From assembly GCA_936432065.2 (NCBI GenBank), contig OW386287.2, positions 91,927,688 to 91,991,687 on the forward strand: 64,000 nt of DNA, read 5' to 3'. Position 1 is the stretch's first letter, and each line of letters starts with the position of its first letter. Shown piece by piece: positions 33,516-45,627 of the stretch. Under the pieces are notes generated by a model that saw only the letters and a program-made list of their open reading frames with translations, made no database searches and had not been told where the DNA came from. A program made the position numbers and the translations under genes. The DNA is from Rutpela maculata. Taxonomy: Eukaryota > Arthropoda > Insecta > Coleoptera > Cerambycidae.

Positions 33516-34137
33516 AGTGGGCTATTTAGTGATATTTAATTTACAATTTATTTTTGCATTTTCTGCAAGTATTTAACCCTTTAAATATATAGTGCAAAAA
33601 TTAGGCCGCTAGCGTTATAGTAACTGTAATATTTGATTTTCAATTCGTAACATATTTGAAACGCCCGATAGCGTGCGGATGATGTCACGACACCCGTACG
33701 ACTGACTTTATGAGCAGCGTTGCCAGTGTCAGTACATTTGTACTGAAATCAATACTACTTTTAGAGCGCAATCAGTACGTCAGTGCCGCTTTCATTGTAT
33801 CGCTACATTTTTTTGTATGGCGTCCTATTTACTTATTTTGCAACTTTGGTAACAAATTTTAAAATAATTTATCATGATCCGTGAAATGAAATACGGCAGG
33901 ATCAAAAGAACACCATGTCTTTGTTCGCAAGTTAGTTCGGGATTTTCCATCAGTTTCGAAAATTCTGTTTCTCTGTATTTCTGTATCGCTTGAATAAGGT
34001 GTTATCTTTGCATTTAAAAAATGTCTAATGGATGCATGGCAATAGGGACCAACCTGGGTTATCCGCAAGGCAGTTAAGTATTTACAGTCTATAGGAATTG
34101 TAAAAGTTTGTGGTCCTTGAGAAGTTATAGTGCACTG
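33516..34137. other. Non-coding
   Basis: No recognised gene. Frames at 33859-34191 (minus) lack motifs. Mixed composition; belongs to the core of the large inverted repeat. Confidence 0.4.
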
Positions 34138-34652
34138 ATAGACTGGCAGTACATGACCAGTCAGGTGCAACGTTTTTAAAATGCATGCCAATCATATATA
34201 TGAATGAAATTACCATGAATATGCCAGAAACGCAAATTTTAGGCAGTCGTCGCAATCGATTTTTTTTGTTTTTTTTTAATTTTAAAATGGATGCCAATAG
34301 TGCCAAACGAAAATCCGTGAAAAAGAATCCAGCGGAAATTCATTGGCATGCAGTTTCCGCTCGCAAAACAACTTTTGTTGCGCACATTAAATCGTAACAT
34401 TTTTTGGTGCTCTTGATTTTGGATGATTTTGATTTTGGATTTTTTTTCAAGGCTTTTCGTTTGGCACTATTGGTATCCATTTTAAAATTAAAAAAAAAAA
34501 CAAAAAAAATCGATTTGCACACCCTTCTGCACGCGATGACTGCCTAAAATTTGCGTTTCTGGCATATTCATGGTAATTTCATTCATATATATGATTGGCA
34601 TGCATTTTAAAAACGTTGCACCTGACTGATCATGTATCGCCAGTCTATGAGG
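34138..34652. repeat. Palindrome with about 200-bp arms
   Basis: The left arm 34138-34331 and right arm 34441-34652 are near-identical inverted copies (agtcaggtgcaacgttttta and complement; catatatatgaatgaaatta and complement; gccaaacgaaa and complement), with a 110-bp loop. The short frames predicted in both arms are mirror images of each other and not genes. Confidence 0.85.
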
Positions 34653-35374
34653 GACATTTAAAAATTCAATATATATTGCACACGCTAATAAAAATTTAAC
34701 ATGTGATTGCAGGACACTGAAAGTAGTTCGCATAGAATATGCACTGATGCTCTTTTTGTAGTAACAGTTCAAGTGAATATTGTGAACATATTTTTTATAC
34801 ACAAAACAAATAAAAACTATCTGAGTGGCGAAGTATTTTTTATATTCATTAAAATTCCTAGATATCGTATGAAAGATTTAAACATCTGTACTTTTTTCAT
34901 AAGATCATTACTTTTTTGTTTCGATACCAGTACGTTAATTTTTTATCCACCGGCAACGCTCTTTATGAGTTATTCGGTCTGTTCTGCTTGGCGTATGAAA
35001 CTATGTGGATGCAGGCTAGCGGTCGACCCACAGACGGTCGACCGCTGGCTGGAGTGCGGGTGGCTTGACGTCACACTGCATTTTCACGCGCTCTATTTTC
35101 ATTATTTATTTTGAGGGAGAAGGAGTTGAAAAAAAAATCTAATATTTTGCACATTTACTAACCTACAAGGTTAGGTGTACTTTCGAAATATGAATTAAAA
35201 AAAAATGCTAAATGAGCCCATTATATTTTCATCATATTGTTTTTCAATTATTTTAGTAATTTTAGGTTTGTAAAAATAGATTTTTTTTTATGATGATTCC
35301 ATGCTAGTTGAGTCATTATAACCAAAAGGTCAATGTCTTCACCAACTATCATAACTTGATTGTCTGCGGTTTTC
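34653..35374. other. Non-coding
   Basis: AT-rich. A short local inverted repeat, ggtcgacc...ggtcgacc, is at about 35021-35043. No gene is supported. Confidence 0.4.
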
Positions 35375-37640
35375 AAATAATAATAATGATAATAATAATA
35401 ATGTCTTTATTTTTTCGTTTAAATTTACAAGCAAAACAAATGGCGCAAAGATGGGTGGCGATATTCACGCAAGTGCTCTTCCATATAACCACCCACAAGT
35501 AAAAAATTAAGAACAAAATATACAATATACAATATACAATATGAGAAACTGAAATAATATTAGCAAACATGTGAAATAAGGAACACAAAAAAAGAAAAAA
35601 GAAAATGAATACTTATTTATATGATGCGCTTATTAATAATTAAAGTTGTGATCTGTTTTCTGAATTTGGTGATATTAGGGCAGGATTTAATATTACGAGG
35701 AATAGAATTGTACAGTTTTACGGCTGTGTAACTAAACGAACGTTGAAACAAGGCAGATTTGTGCTTGGGAACAGTAAATTGTGTACAATGGCGTGTAGAA
35801 CGCTGATGAGTGTCGGTGCCTTTTTTTAACTTAATAAGTAAATAAGTAGGTATCTGATATTTAATTATTTTGATGATTTTGAAATTAAACAGGCCATATG
35901 ACATTCGAAGCACTCTGAGAGGTTTAACCATTTCGATTGTTTGAAATGATAAGTAATGTGATCAAATTTTCTTAAGTTATATGAAAATCTTATACAAGCA
36001 TTTTGAATCCTCTGAACAGATTCCTTATCACGATTTAAAATAGCTGGCCAGTAAACAGTGTCACAGTAAGAAATGGACGGCAATATTAATGAATCAGTTA
36101 ATTTCAATTTTATTTCTGTACTGAGAATATCCTTATGCATATACAAAAGTTTAAGTTTGCTAATTGATTTTTGTATAAGGGTACTTACATGTTCTACAAA
36201 TCTCAAATCTGTGTCAAACCAAACACCAAGGTTCTTGCAAGCATTGACTGGTTGTAAGTGCTGATTAATTAAAACTAATTTAAAACTAGGATTATTAATA
36301 ATTTGAGCCTTGTGCCTACTAAACACCAGTAATTCCATTTTCCCCTCATTTAAAACCAAACCATGATCAGCCGAAAATTTAGATATCTTATCTAGATCAG
36401 AGTTAATATTTAGTACGGCAGTATTTAAGTCAGACAAGGAAAAAGAATAGTATAACTGAGTATCGTCCGCATACTGATGAGAAGAGCAAAACTGTAGGCA
36501 TTTGCTGAGATCCGCTGTGTATATAGAAAATAACAGAGGTCCTAAAACAGTACCCTGTGGCACACCCTTTGTAATAAAAACCGTGTTAGAAATTTCGTCA
36601 ATTAATATTACTTTTTGGCGACGATTACTGAGATAATTACGGAAGAAAGAAGTTGCTGTAATACCAAATCCATAATATTTTAATTTCGCACACAGGGTGG
36701 CGTGATCAAGGGTATCAAATGCCTTGCTATAATCGAGTAGTATCAAGCAGCAGTTCTGACTATTATCACAAGCAGTGAATATGTCATCAGAAACTTGCAA
36801 TAAAGCTGTAGACGTGCTATGTCGGACACAAAATCCAGACTGCGAAATAGGTAAAATTAAATTATTATTCAAGTAGTTATTTACCTGCTCATACACTACC
36901 TTTTCTAATACCTTAGATAGGACAGGCAATAAGCTAATGGGGCGAAAATGATTAATAAGTGTGGGACAGTTCTTTTTAGCCACAGGAATTACATTAGCTT
37001 CTTTCCAAGCTGAAGGAAAAATACCTTCTAAGAGACACTTATTTATAATATAAGTTAAATGATTACTAAGATATGGGATAATGTATAAAATAATTTTAAT
37101 ATTAAAACCATCAGAACCCATGGCGTTAGATTTAAGTTTAAATAATATTTCTTCGAGTTTTTCACAAGTAATTTCAGAGAATGCAAATATTTAGAATTCT
37201 CATAATCAGCAACCAAGTCAGGGCGCACATCGGCCTGGAGAAGGGTATTAGAAAAATACTCGTTAAATTCATTTACATCAGCAATACTTGAGACAGAAGT
37301 GTCTATGACAGACTTGATATTTAACCACTTTAGCACTTTCCAAAATTCTTTAGGATCACTCTTAAATTTTTGAGAGAAGTATGCTTTTTTTTTCAGCTTT
37401 AACAGCTTTATTAACAAAATTACAACGTTCTTTATATTCGCGCCACGATTCGTCAGAATTTACTCTCTTATATTTCTGAAAAGCTTTATCCTTAATTTTC
37501 ATCATCAGCTTAAGATTTTCAGTCAGCCATGGTGAAGGAAGCTTAGAAATCAATAGCAGTTTTAACGATTGTAGTATCGGCGTCTTCTCTGCATATTTTA
37601 ACGTTAAAGTCATTATCTATTAACTCTGCTCAATAATATT
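35375..37640 (-). mobile_element. LINE-6: 5'-truncated non-LTR element on the minus strand
   Basis: The tail (ATT/TAA)n at 35375-35402 marks the 3' end on the minus strand, after a 'cgaaaaaataaagac' motif. Coding remnants run from about 37613 down to 35617 in several frames. The 5' end fades near 37640 without an endonuclease, so it is a truncated insertion in the core of the large inverted repeat. Confidence 0.85.
35617..37613 (-). pseudogene. LINE-6 reverse transcriptase, three overlapping frames
   Basis: The N-terminal linker (37613-37362) gives SWREYKERCNFVNKAVKAEK; the next frame (to about 37055) FSQKFKSDPKEFWKVLKWLN; the RT frame 37121-35865 contains NHFRPISLLPVLSKVLEKVV, LLDYSKAFDTLDHATL, TKGVPQGTVLGPLLFSIYTA, HQYADDTQLYYSF (catalytic YADD) and KNLGVWFDTDLRF. 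The last part (35931-35617) ends STRHCTQFTVPKHK and SYTAVKLYNSIPRNIKS. The YADDTQLYY form separates this lineage from the FADD-type LINEs in this window. Two frame breaks are visible. Confidence 0.86.
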
Positions 37641-37959
37641 ATTCTTACTATTAGCTAGAATTTTTTTTTGACTAACCGATGATTTCATAATGTCACTTGT
37701 GATTGAAATACCCACGCAAACATTTTTTTTCTAAACGACGAATGCGCTCGTTATTCTTAGTGCTATTGTATTATATAACACTACACTAGTCTTGACTGCT
37801 TGGTTCTGATTATTGATCATATATTCATATTACTATTATTACCATTTATCCTTAATAAATTTCCTTTTCAAATTAATGAAGTTTCATTTTGTATTAAATT
37901 TTTGAAGTTATACGAGACTTTCTATAGCATATTTCATTTTGTTTCGATTAAAATTAGGT
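37641..37959. other. Non-coding spacer between LINE-6 and the right repeat arm
   Basis: AT-rich; nothing recognised. Confidence 0.4.
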
Positions 37960-39012
37960 CAAAAAAGGGAGGGTTAAAAAAATACATTTTTGAAAATTGT
38001 AAAAATGCACTTTTTTGAAAATTAAAAAAAACGCACTCTTTGAAAATTTAAAAAAAAATGAACTCTAAAAGTACATGAAAGTACATAAAATAACCTACAA
38101 TCTAAAAGAAAAAAAAGTGACGTACAATGCCTCCTTGATAATTGACGAAGAATTAAAAATTTTATTCCGCCATCTTTGATCGTTCTATTTGACATACGGT
38201 GTCCGGGATAGGTGTATTATATTTGATCATGAATGAATTTTATTTTTGCCAACTATGGTGAAATTACTCCTTCTTATAGAAAAGATATTCAATTTTGATT
38301 TTTTAGGCTATTCTCAGTGTTTTCTATTTTTTTTTCAAAATGGCGAATTGACCAATACATATCGGACAGGTCTATTGTTTTTAAGAGTTTTATTTAAAAT
38401 AAGCCAGTGTTTTTAAAATCCCCATCTGATTACTAGTACAAGATATATTAAGCGGATCCGTGAAAGCGCGTCAAAAAGTGCATATAAATTTTGACGCACA
38501 CGGAATTTTTAGGCTCAAATATTTTTCTCGTAATCAGGAGGTCGTAATACATAAGAATCAATAATACAATTTCAGGTGGAATGTTGTCGCCGAAAAAAAT
38601 TAAGTTAAATCAGTTCGACTGTACTGGTATACCTTTTTTTATCCCCAATAAGAGTACAAACTATTCACTCATCAATGTATTATCAAATAAATTGTATGTA
38701 ATCTAAGATTGCATACAATTTATTATACAAGATTACTAATCTTTGAATATTTATTTTATGAACCATCGTAATTGAATGATTGGGAAATAATCGAAGAATC
38801 AGAAAGCTGAGAAAAATAAGTTGAATTAAAAAATAAACATCCATCTAGCCACTCCTGAAGCCGAGAAAAAGAGAAATAAATCTGCCGCCACGGTAAAACT
38901 GTCCAAATACGTTGCTCGCAGTGAAGTGGGAGGGGTATCTGGCGTCTAGCGTCAGCAAGAGTGCCGAAGATGCCATTTTCTCGATTTTTTTTCCGTGGCC
39001 CATTTGTATATA

Positions 39013-40143
39013 CAGGGTGTCCCATAAGTCATGGATAAAACGAAGGGGGATGATAAATGATGTCATTTCCAACCAAAATAACTACAGTGTTATCCAATTT
39101 TTGATGGTTCAAAAATTATATCAACTTTTGTATTTTTGTCCGAAATCGCCTAGCATGTTTAGTAAGAAAGTGGTACAAAAGACTAAGTTTTTTTGCTTTT
39201 TTTTTTTGAATAGGCTACTGATGGAGACATTTTTATGAAGTCTAGTTAGCAATTCTGCCGTCCTAAGCCAAAAATACGTATCTCAAGTTTTGGCCGAAAT
39301 GCATATTTTTATACCTTGGGATAGCTGGAGCTATTTTCTATATATTTCCATAGCGAAATAAACGTATTTCAATCGTTAAGTATTTTTAAAGTGCTAACAA
39401 AGTTTGACGTATCTAAAAAAATATGAGAAAACCTAAGCGATTTAGCCAATTAGACGTATCTCATTGTAAAAAAAACTAGTAACCTAATTAATATAACTTC
39501 ATAACTACACCACTATTAACCTCTACATTAGTACAACTACAAAAAAAAATATTGACGCGATTTCGAAAATTCAAAACATGCCTTATATCTCAAAACAGTG
39601 AAACCTTGAGATACGTCTTTTTGGCTTAGGAGGGCAGAATTGTCAATTATAATGAAAGATGTTATGTTTGTCATAAAAACATACCTTACTTGTAAAAAAA
39701 CGGAAATAAAAAAAAATTGTTAATAAAAAGTGTATGAATTATACCTTGTTAGAATCTACATAAATTGCACTAGTTTTTATTATTACGGGAAATATTTTTG
39801 TAGTTATTTTTTTTTCTACAAGGATCATTTTAAAATTCAAATAATTTCTAATGAACCGAACAATGATCGTAACATCTTTTATTATAGTTGACAGTTGCTA
39901 ACTAGACTTTATAAAAATGTTTATATTGGAAAGGTACAACCTTCAGTAACCTATTTAAGAAAAAAAAACTCTTTTGTTCCACTTTCTTACTAAACGTACT
40001 AGGCGATTGCGGACAAAAATACAAAAGTTTAAATAACTTTTGAACCATCAAAAATTAGATAACAACATATGTAGTTATTTTGGTTGGAAATTAACCCATC
40101 TATCATTCCCCTTCGTTTTATTCGTGACTTATGGGACACCCTG
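39013..40143. mobile_element. TA-flanked palindromic element (1131 bp) with internal palindromes
   Basis: Termini CAGGGTGTCCCATAAGTC and complement, flanked by TA (39011-39012, 40144-40145). Outer arms of about 230 bp (39013-39240 and 39900-40143) are inverted copies. Inside are two further inverted pairs: 39250-39290 with 39588-39645, and 39641-39668 with 39868-39895. It is inserted in the right arm of the large inverted repeat; the left arm shows the unoccupied site. No transposase. Confidence 0.85.
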
Positions 40144-40227
40144 TATAGATATGGTACTTTTTGTAAGTGATAACACACACTCTGAGGAATATTCAGTTAA
40201 ATTTTCAAGTAAAAATATTTTCAAATT

Positions 40228-40932
40228 TCGCCGTAATCGCAAAAAACGTGAATTCTTCATATCTCGGCTCCAAAGCATCGGAGCACAATTTTTTAATTCT
40301 TGTTTTTTTATGACAAGTGAAATGACGTTGGTTGCAATAAATTTTATGCAAAATCCACTGAGATATTTACATTTGTTTAAGTTGTAAAATTGATTTTTTT
40401 CGTAAAAAAGGCGCAAATTAAAATTTTCTTGCAATATTCTTTTTGATTATGTAAATGTACGTCAAATACAATGTATTCATTGAAAGAGAACTATAAAATA
40501 TTAATTTGATCTCTTAATATAACAGTTTGAATTTTTTTTTAATTAATTGCAAAAAAAAATTATTAATATTTGGAAACAGGACAAAGTGCATTTTATTAAG
40601 GGTAAGAATATGTACTGTTTCTCATAATATCGTTAACATACAGATTTTATATTTGTTTCTACAGTACTTCAAAGTTCGGGGATCGAAAAATTCAATTTTT
40701 TCAGTTTTTTGCCATAAAATGTTATTAACAATCAAGATTCGTTCTTTACGTACCTTATAAGGGAGCTCATGACGAAAAAATACATGGGTCAAACGTGTTT
40801 CTATACGACCTTTAGAAGCGAAGATATAAGCAAAAAACTAAGTTGCAAAATTCATTTAGTTCACAAAAAGTTAAATAACAATTAAAGCCGCCATTTTGAG
40901 TAGTCAACTCTATTTTTTCGGATTCCTGAGGA
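40228..40932. other. Non-coding, AT-rich
   Basis: Frames at 40129-40434 (minus) and 40040-40387 (plus) overlap the element end and carry no recognised motif. Nothing else supported. Confidence 0.4.
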
Positions 40933-41323
40933 AATGGACCCGTTTAGTAGTGACGTCAAATATTAGGCAACCAACAATTCAAGTGGGATAACGAAATTTA
41001 CAGTTATTATTTTCGTTCTTATGCACCATGCTATTAAGGATGACAAAAGTTGCCGTTAACAACTTTGTGTTATTACTCTATTACATGATATATTTAAGAC
41101 AATTTAATTCATAGGCCATATATCTAACATACGTTAGATTAGTTCTACGTATAATTTACTCAATTAAATTAATATATGTTTTAACCAAATAAAATTAGAA
41201 GCACTGATCAGCGGCCATATTTTTCGCCTTTAAATGTATAGTACATAAGGCTCAAAATCTTTAGCAACACACACTTGTATTGTTGGTTGCCTAGAATCTG
41301 ACGTCACACTAAACGGGTCCATT
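40933..41323. mobile_element. MITE with about 45-bp terminal inverted repeats (391 bp)
   Basis: Begins AATGGACCCGTTTAGT with GTGACGTCA following, then aggcaaccaac; the right end is the inverted copy with few changes. The flanking 8 bp are only weakly similar, so target size and superfamily are unresolved. No coding capacity. Confidence 0.75.
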
Positions 41324-41599
41324 CTGTAGGGGCTAGACTAATTTTTGGCTAGTCCCAAAACTTTCCGAAAAATCATTCTTTTTGAAGCTAAAATCACCGG
41401 ATTACAAGGCCTGCGTCTGGCTGCCTGGATAGATAATTAGGAGTGGATAAGGAATAATAAAAAAATGTTGGGTGTTCCATTTAAATAATCCTAGTATTCG
41501 CTTGTCACCACTCTGTGAAAAATCATTTTAGATGAAATTGATGACAATAAATATGTAATGACAATATTGAATTTTAAAGAACATTCGGAACAATTAATA

Positions 41600-41885
41600 G
41601 AAATATTTTGATAATTAAATTTAAATATTACGGCATAGGTGGAACTGTGTTGGAATGGTGTCAAAGTTACCTGTCTAATAGGTTAGAATGCACAAAACCG
41701 AGAGTTTTGCATCTCACCAGATGAGCCATCAGATGGCATTAGAGATGGTACTTTTCAGAAATTCACTCAGCACCAACTCTAATGCCATCTGATGGCTCAT
41801 CTGCTGAGATGCGAAACTCTCGGAAAGTTAACGATAAGGTATCAGGTACAATGGGCAGTGTACTTGGACCATTCCTGTTTATTGT
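41600..41885 (+). pseudogene. LINE-8: short RT fragment, split by a 126-bp palindrome and cut by LINE-7
   Basis: Translation: KYYGIGGTVLEWCQSYLSNR, LECTK, then after the palindrome VNDKVSGTMGSVLGPFLFIV, i.e. the RT segment between the 'YGI.G' and 'GS.LGP.LF' motifs. It ends abruptly at 41885, where the LINE-7 sequence begins. Confidence 0.75.
41698..41823. mobile_element. Short palindromic MITE (126 bp)
   Basis: Begins CCGAGAGTTTTGCATCTC and ends with its inverted copy; arms of about 48 bp (catcagatggcattagag and complement) around a 30-bp loop. Flanked by AAA on both sides. Removal with one AAA rejoins LECTK to VNDKVSG in frame. Confidence 0.85.
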
Positions 41886-43625
41886 ATGTCCACAGAAGTG
41901 GAAAATATTATTAAAACACTAAGAAACAAAAAAGCTGTAGGCAGGGATGAATTGAAGGCAGAAACTCTGAAAGTGGTTGCACATCTAATATCTCTTCCAT
42001 TAGCTCACATTATAAATAAGTGTATGGATGCTGAACATTACTCTTCTGCTTTTAAGTCTTCTATAGTCCTCCCTATTTATAAAAGCGGTGATAGAACAAA
42101 CATAAATAATTATAGACCAATATCTCTAATCACAAATTTTGCTAAAGTGTTTGAAAAACTCTAAAACAGAGATTAAACAACTACATGAAGAAATACAACA
42201 TAATTTCAAAAATGCAGTATGGCTTCCAAGAGGGAAAGTCCACTCAGGATGCTATCTTGCAACTTACAACCAAAATGTACTCTGCCTTAAATGAAAGTTG
42301 CCCATCACTATGTGTTTTAATAGATCTTTCAAAAGCCTTTGACACTGTGAGTCATCCGCTACTTGTGTAATCGCTAGAAGACATCGGCATCAGAAATAAT
42401 GCTTTAGAACATTTTAATTTAAAAATTACTACAAAATTACTAATTAAATTCTAACAGAAAACAATGCGTCAAATTGATGGACACCTTCAGTGATTACAAG
42501 ACAAGTGAATATGGCGTTCCACAAGGAACTGTACTAGGCCCTGTACTTTTCAACATATATTTAAATAGGCTATTTTCAATAAAAAGCAAAGGAACTATCA
42601 TCACGTACGCCGACGATACGGCAATATTCTACTCATGTAAGTCTTGGGAATCTCTTAAACAAAAAGCAGAAAGAGATATAACAAAGATTAAACTATGGTT
42701 TGACCACCAATTATTTACAACAAACTTTAGTAAAACTTACTATCTACCTATTGCCAACTCTCGACCTTCATTACCCATCTTTGGTAAACTAAAAATAAAT
42801 GACGAATTTGAAATCGAACAAAAAAAACATAAAATATCTTGGAGTGTTCATACCAAAATTTAAAATACTTAAAGATATCTTAGACTTAAAAGAATTAAAA
42901 ATACTCTATTACTCTTTAGTAGAGTCTCATATCAACTACGGTATTTTAGGATGGGGCAGCGTAACAAAATCTATAATAAAAAGAGTTGAAATTGTGCAAA
43001 AGACCATACTAAAGATAATGTACAAAAAACCAGCTACTTATCCTTCAGATCAATTGTATAAAGAGGCAACAATAATGGATTCTAGATAACTGTTCTTTGT
43101 GCAATGTAATATACATCAGCACAAAAATAAACAAAACCTGACACAATCCAACCACCATTACAACACAACACATAATAATTTCCTCGTCTCATATATGAGA
43201 AGAACTACTGGACAAAAAAAAGTTATACTTACCTTGGCCCTAAACTATACAACACTCTACATGTACTATTAAAATCCTAATATCGCAAAATTCGATTAAA
43301 AATCTACTCAAACAATACACTCTGTCTCTCAACAGACAATCAATACATAAAATTATTGAGTCAAATTTGTAAAATTAAGTATAATTATGTTACACAATTA
43401 ATTTCACTAAAATATAACGGTTCTTATGGCTCTGATGTATGGATTATTATTAAGTGAAGTGGTTAATACTTGATTTTATGATACTAGTAACCTCAAAAAT
43501 AATCTCTTATATTTTTACTATTTTCTGTTAAAAGTATCCTATTTTACTATAATTATAGAATTTAAGTTTTACTAGAATTTTCCAGGTATTTAGTATACAA
43601 ACAAATTATTATTATTATTATTTTA
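41886..43625 (+). pseudogene. LINE-7: 5'-truncated RT remnant with (ATT)n tail
   Basis: Motifs over several frames: LRNKKAVGRDELKAETLK, YKSGDRTNINNYRPISLITN, YGFQEGKSTQDAIL, LIDLSKAFDTVSHPLL, EYGVPQGTVLGPVLFNIYLN, TYADDTAIFYSC (catalytic YADD) and YLGVFIPK. Stops near 42162, 42368 and 43087 and shifts near 42400 and 42850 disable it. It resembles LINE-3 in the RT (FxxDxSxSW spacing after the DD box). Tail at about 43604-43622. Confidence 0.83.
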
Positions 43626-44363
43626 CTAAAGTTCTAATCTCACATGCAGGGTTATTACCTCAGTGAGCAACTTTCCATGTTTGTTTACCATTGTTTATTT
43701 AAGTAAAATGTATTATTTTTTTTTGTGAATATTAATAGTACGTAAAAATATGTCTGAACCATTTCGATAGAGAATTTACTTATCTTTAAATTTGATAACC
43801 ATCTTTTTTTAAGTAGGACCGTTTAGAACCGAGATATTGGCAAAAGAATGATTTTTAAGCGATATTCTTCCAAAATTGGTCGTGTTCCGGGGGGCGGACC
43901 AGGGGGGAAAATTAATATGTCTAAAAGAGGCCTATAAATGAACTTGTTCCAACAGTAAAATCTTTTGTCCGATTTAAAACGGTATTTACACATCCTGAAC
44001 TCCCTGACGACTGGCCTATAAAGCCAAAGCAATGATTTGTACTAAAACATATAATTACTCTAAATGTAAATAATGTTAATTTAGTCGTTGGTAACAATAA
44101 ATTAGAAGTGGTAACAGAAATAAAATATTTCTTCATGATTGGTAATTATTTAACTTTAAAAAAACATTTTATATATGAACAAAAAATGTTTTTCGTATCC
44201 AGAATTTCCAAATATTTAACAATAGCAACAAACATAATAAATAATAATACAGCCTCAGTTCAATTATTGTGCTAAATTTTCTTGATAACAACAGCATTGC
44301 TGTATTACAGAAACTGCAGAACACAGGAGTGTGAATTATATTGAGATGCAACAGACTTAACCT
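43626..44363. other. Non-coding
   Basis: AT-rich with a G/C-rich patch at 43885-43912. No gene seen; the short minus-strand frames 43823-44351 have no motifs. Confidence 0.4.
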
Positions 44364-45211
44364 CAGAGCTGCAACATAATGGGAGATTTAAATCATTTTT
44401 TTGATTTAAATCTTTTGAGTTTAAATATTTTCTTTAGTAATAATTTTTTTTGATTTATGATTTAAATCTTTTTAGAAAGTATCTTTGATTTTCTTTAATA
44501 AAAATAAAATTTAAATATTTTCAAAAAGAATTAAATCTTTTTTAATGATTTAAATCTTTTCCTAATATTTAAATACTACAAAAGTGATTTAAATCACGCA
44601 AGAAGTAGTTTAAATATTTTTCTACTACCGTCTATATAAATGACCTTTGCAACCCTAGCAATACGCACGATAACGGAAGTAAACATTCGAGTTACTTGGT
44701 TGCTAAGGAGTTGCTAGCTACAAAAGTAGAACTTTCGTGGCCAGGACAGAAAAATAAAAAAAACAAATTTTAACGCTTCATAAGTTTGCATATACCTTGC
44801 TTTGGATTTCTTGGGGTAAAGCGAGGCACAAGCAATATTGGCCACTTTTTGTATCCCATTTTCACCGCCACCAAACATTTATTTATTTTAGTTTGAAACC
44901 ACCAGAAATTAAAATGTTTAACATAACCTCGATGACAGATAGTAATTGTTTCGCTGACATGGAAACAATTTTCTCAGACAGCCTTCTACACTATAAAATT
45001 TATTAAAAACGTCAAATAAATTCATGAAATAATTAGCTTCCAATTATTAAATTCCATAATATCTTCCGGTAGTAAAAAAAAAATAATACATTATAAGATG
45101 CGAAAGCCCTTTTAGGTGTTCGGTGTTTTTTTAAAGGTCTCGGCTTCGCCTTGACTATTCAAAAATCACCTCACACCTAAAAGTAAACATTCGCATCTAG
45201 TAATAGTAAGT

Positions 45212-45273
45212 GTGAAAGCAATACATTCCCGGACGACGATGCATAGCATCGAAGTCCGGGAATGTGCTTTCAC
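45212..45273. repeat. Hairpin around cattcccggac
   Basis: gtgaaagc-n-acattcccggac pairs with gtccgggaatgt-gctttcac across a short loop that contains the dyad gatgcatagcatc. Part of the right stem is repeated in the tandem duplication. Confidence 0.85.
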
Positions 45274-45473
45274 ACCGAAGTACCATACTATTTTTTCTGA
45301 AATCACAATCAATATTATTATAAATTAAGGAATTTGTATTAATGCATAAAATTTCTTCATAGCATCGAAGTCCGGGAATGTGCTTTCACACCGAAGTACC
45401 ATACTATTTTTTCTGAAATCACAATCAATATTATTATAAATTAAGGAATTTGTATTAATGCATAAAATTTCTT
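45242..45473. repeat. 116-bp direct tandem duplication
   Basis: Unit 45242-45357 (catagcatcgaagtccggga...) is repeated, virtually unchanged, at 45358-45473. Confidence 0.95.
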
Positions 45474-45563
45474 CATTACAATGTGACTGTTTACTAATAA
45501 ATACAATTTTAATGTGAGTTGATTTGTCTGCGTGTATTTATTGACTGTCTAAAATATGCATAA

Positions 45564-45627
45564 AAAACCGTACGGGAATGTTACTTTCGTGGCCTAGGCC
45601 GGGAAAGTAATATTCCCATACGGTTTT
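45564..45627. repeat. Second hairpin in the hAT family D element
   Basis: aaaaccgtacgggaat pairs with attcccatacggtttt, with gttactttc / gggaaagtaat extending the stem toward the loop ggcctaggcc. It resembles the first hairpin in carrying cattcccg next to ctttc. Confidence 0.85.

Larger units (their letters stand above)
31985..40227. repeat. Very large composite inverted repeat within the SAE1 intron
   Basis: The left arm, about 31985-33235, is the reverse complement of the right arm, about 37960-39012 plus 40144-40227. Matching landmarks: 'tcttgtactagtaatcggat' near 32740 and its complement near 38440; 'ctgaagccgagaaa' near 38858 and its complement near 32218; 'gaatattcctcag' near 32022 and its complement near 40185. 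The right arm is split by the TA-flanked palindrome at 39013-40143. Between the arms lie a transposase-like fragment, a palindrome and LINE-6. Without nested insertions the unit is about 4.9 kb with arms of 1.1-1.25 kb. Terminal sequence (AAATTTGAAAATA) and target duplication do not identify a superfamily. Confidence 0.8.

Noticed and set aside
43921..44351. Short minus-strand frames before the hAT family D element
   Set aside because: No motif, AT-rich composition, no splice logic.
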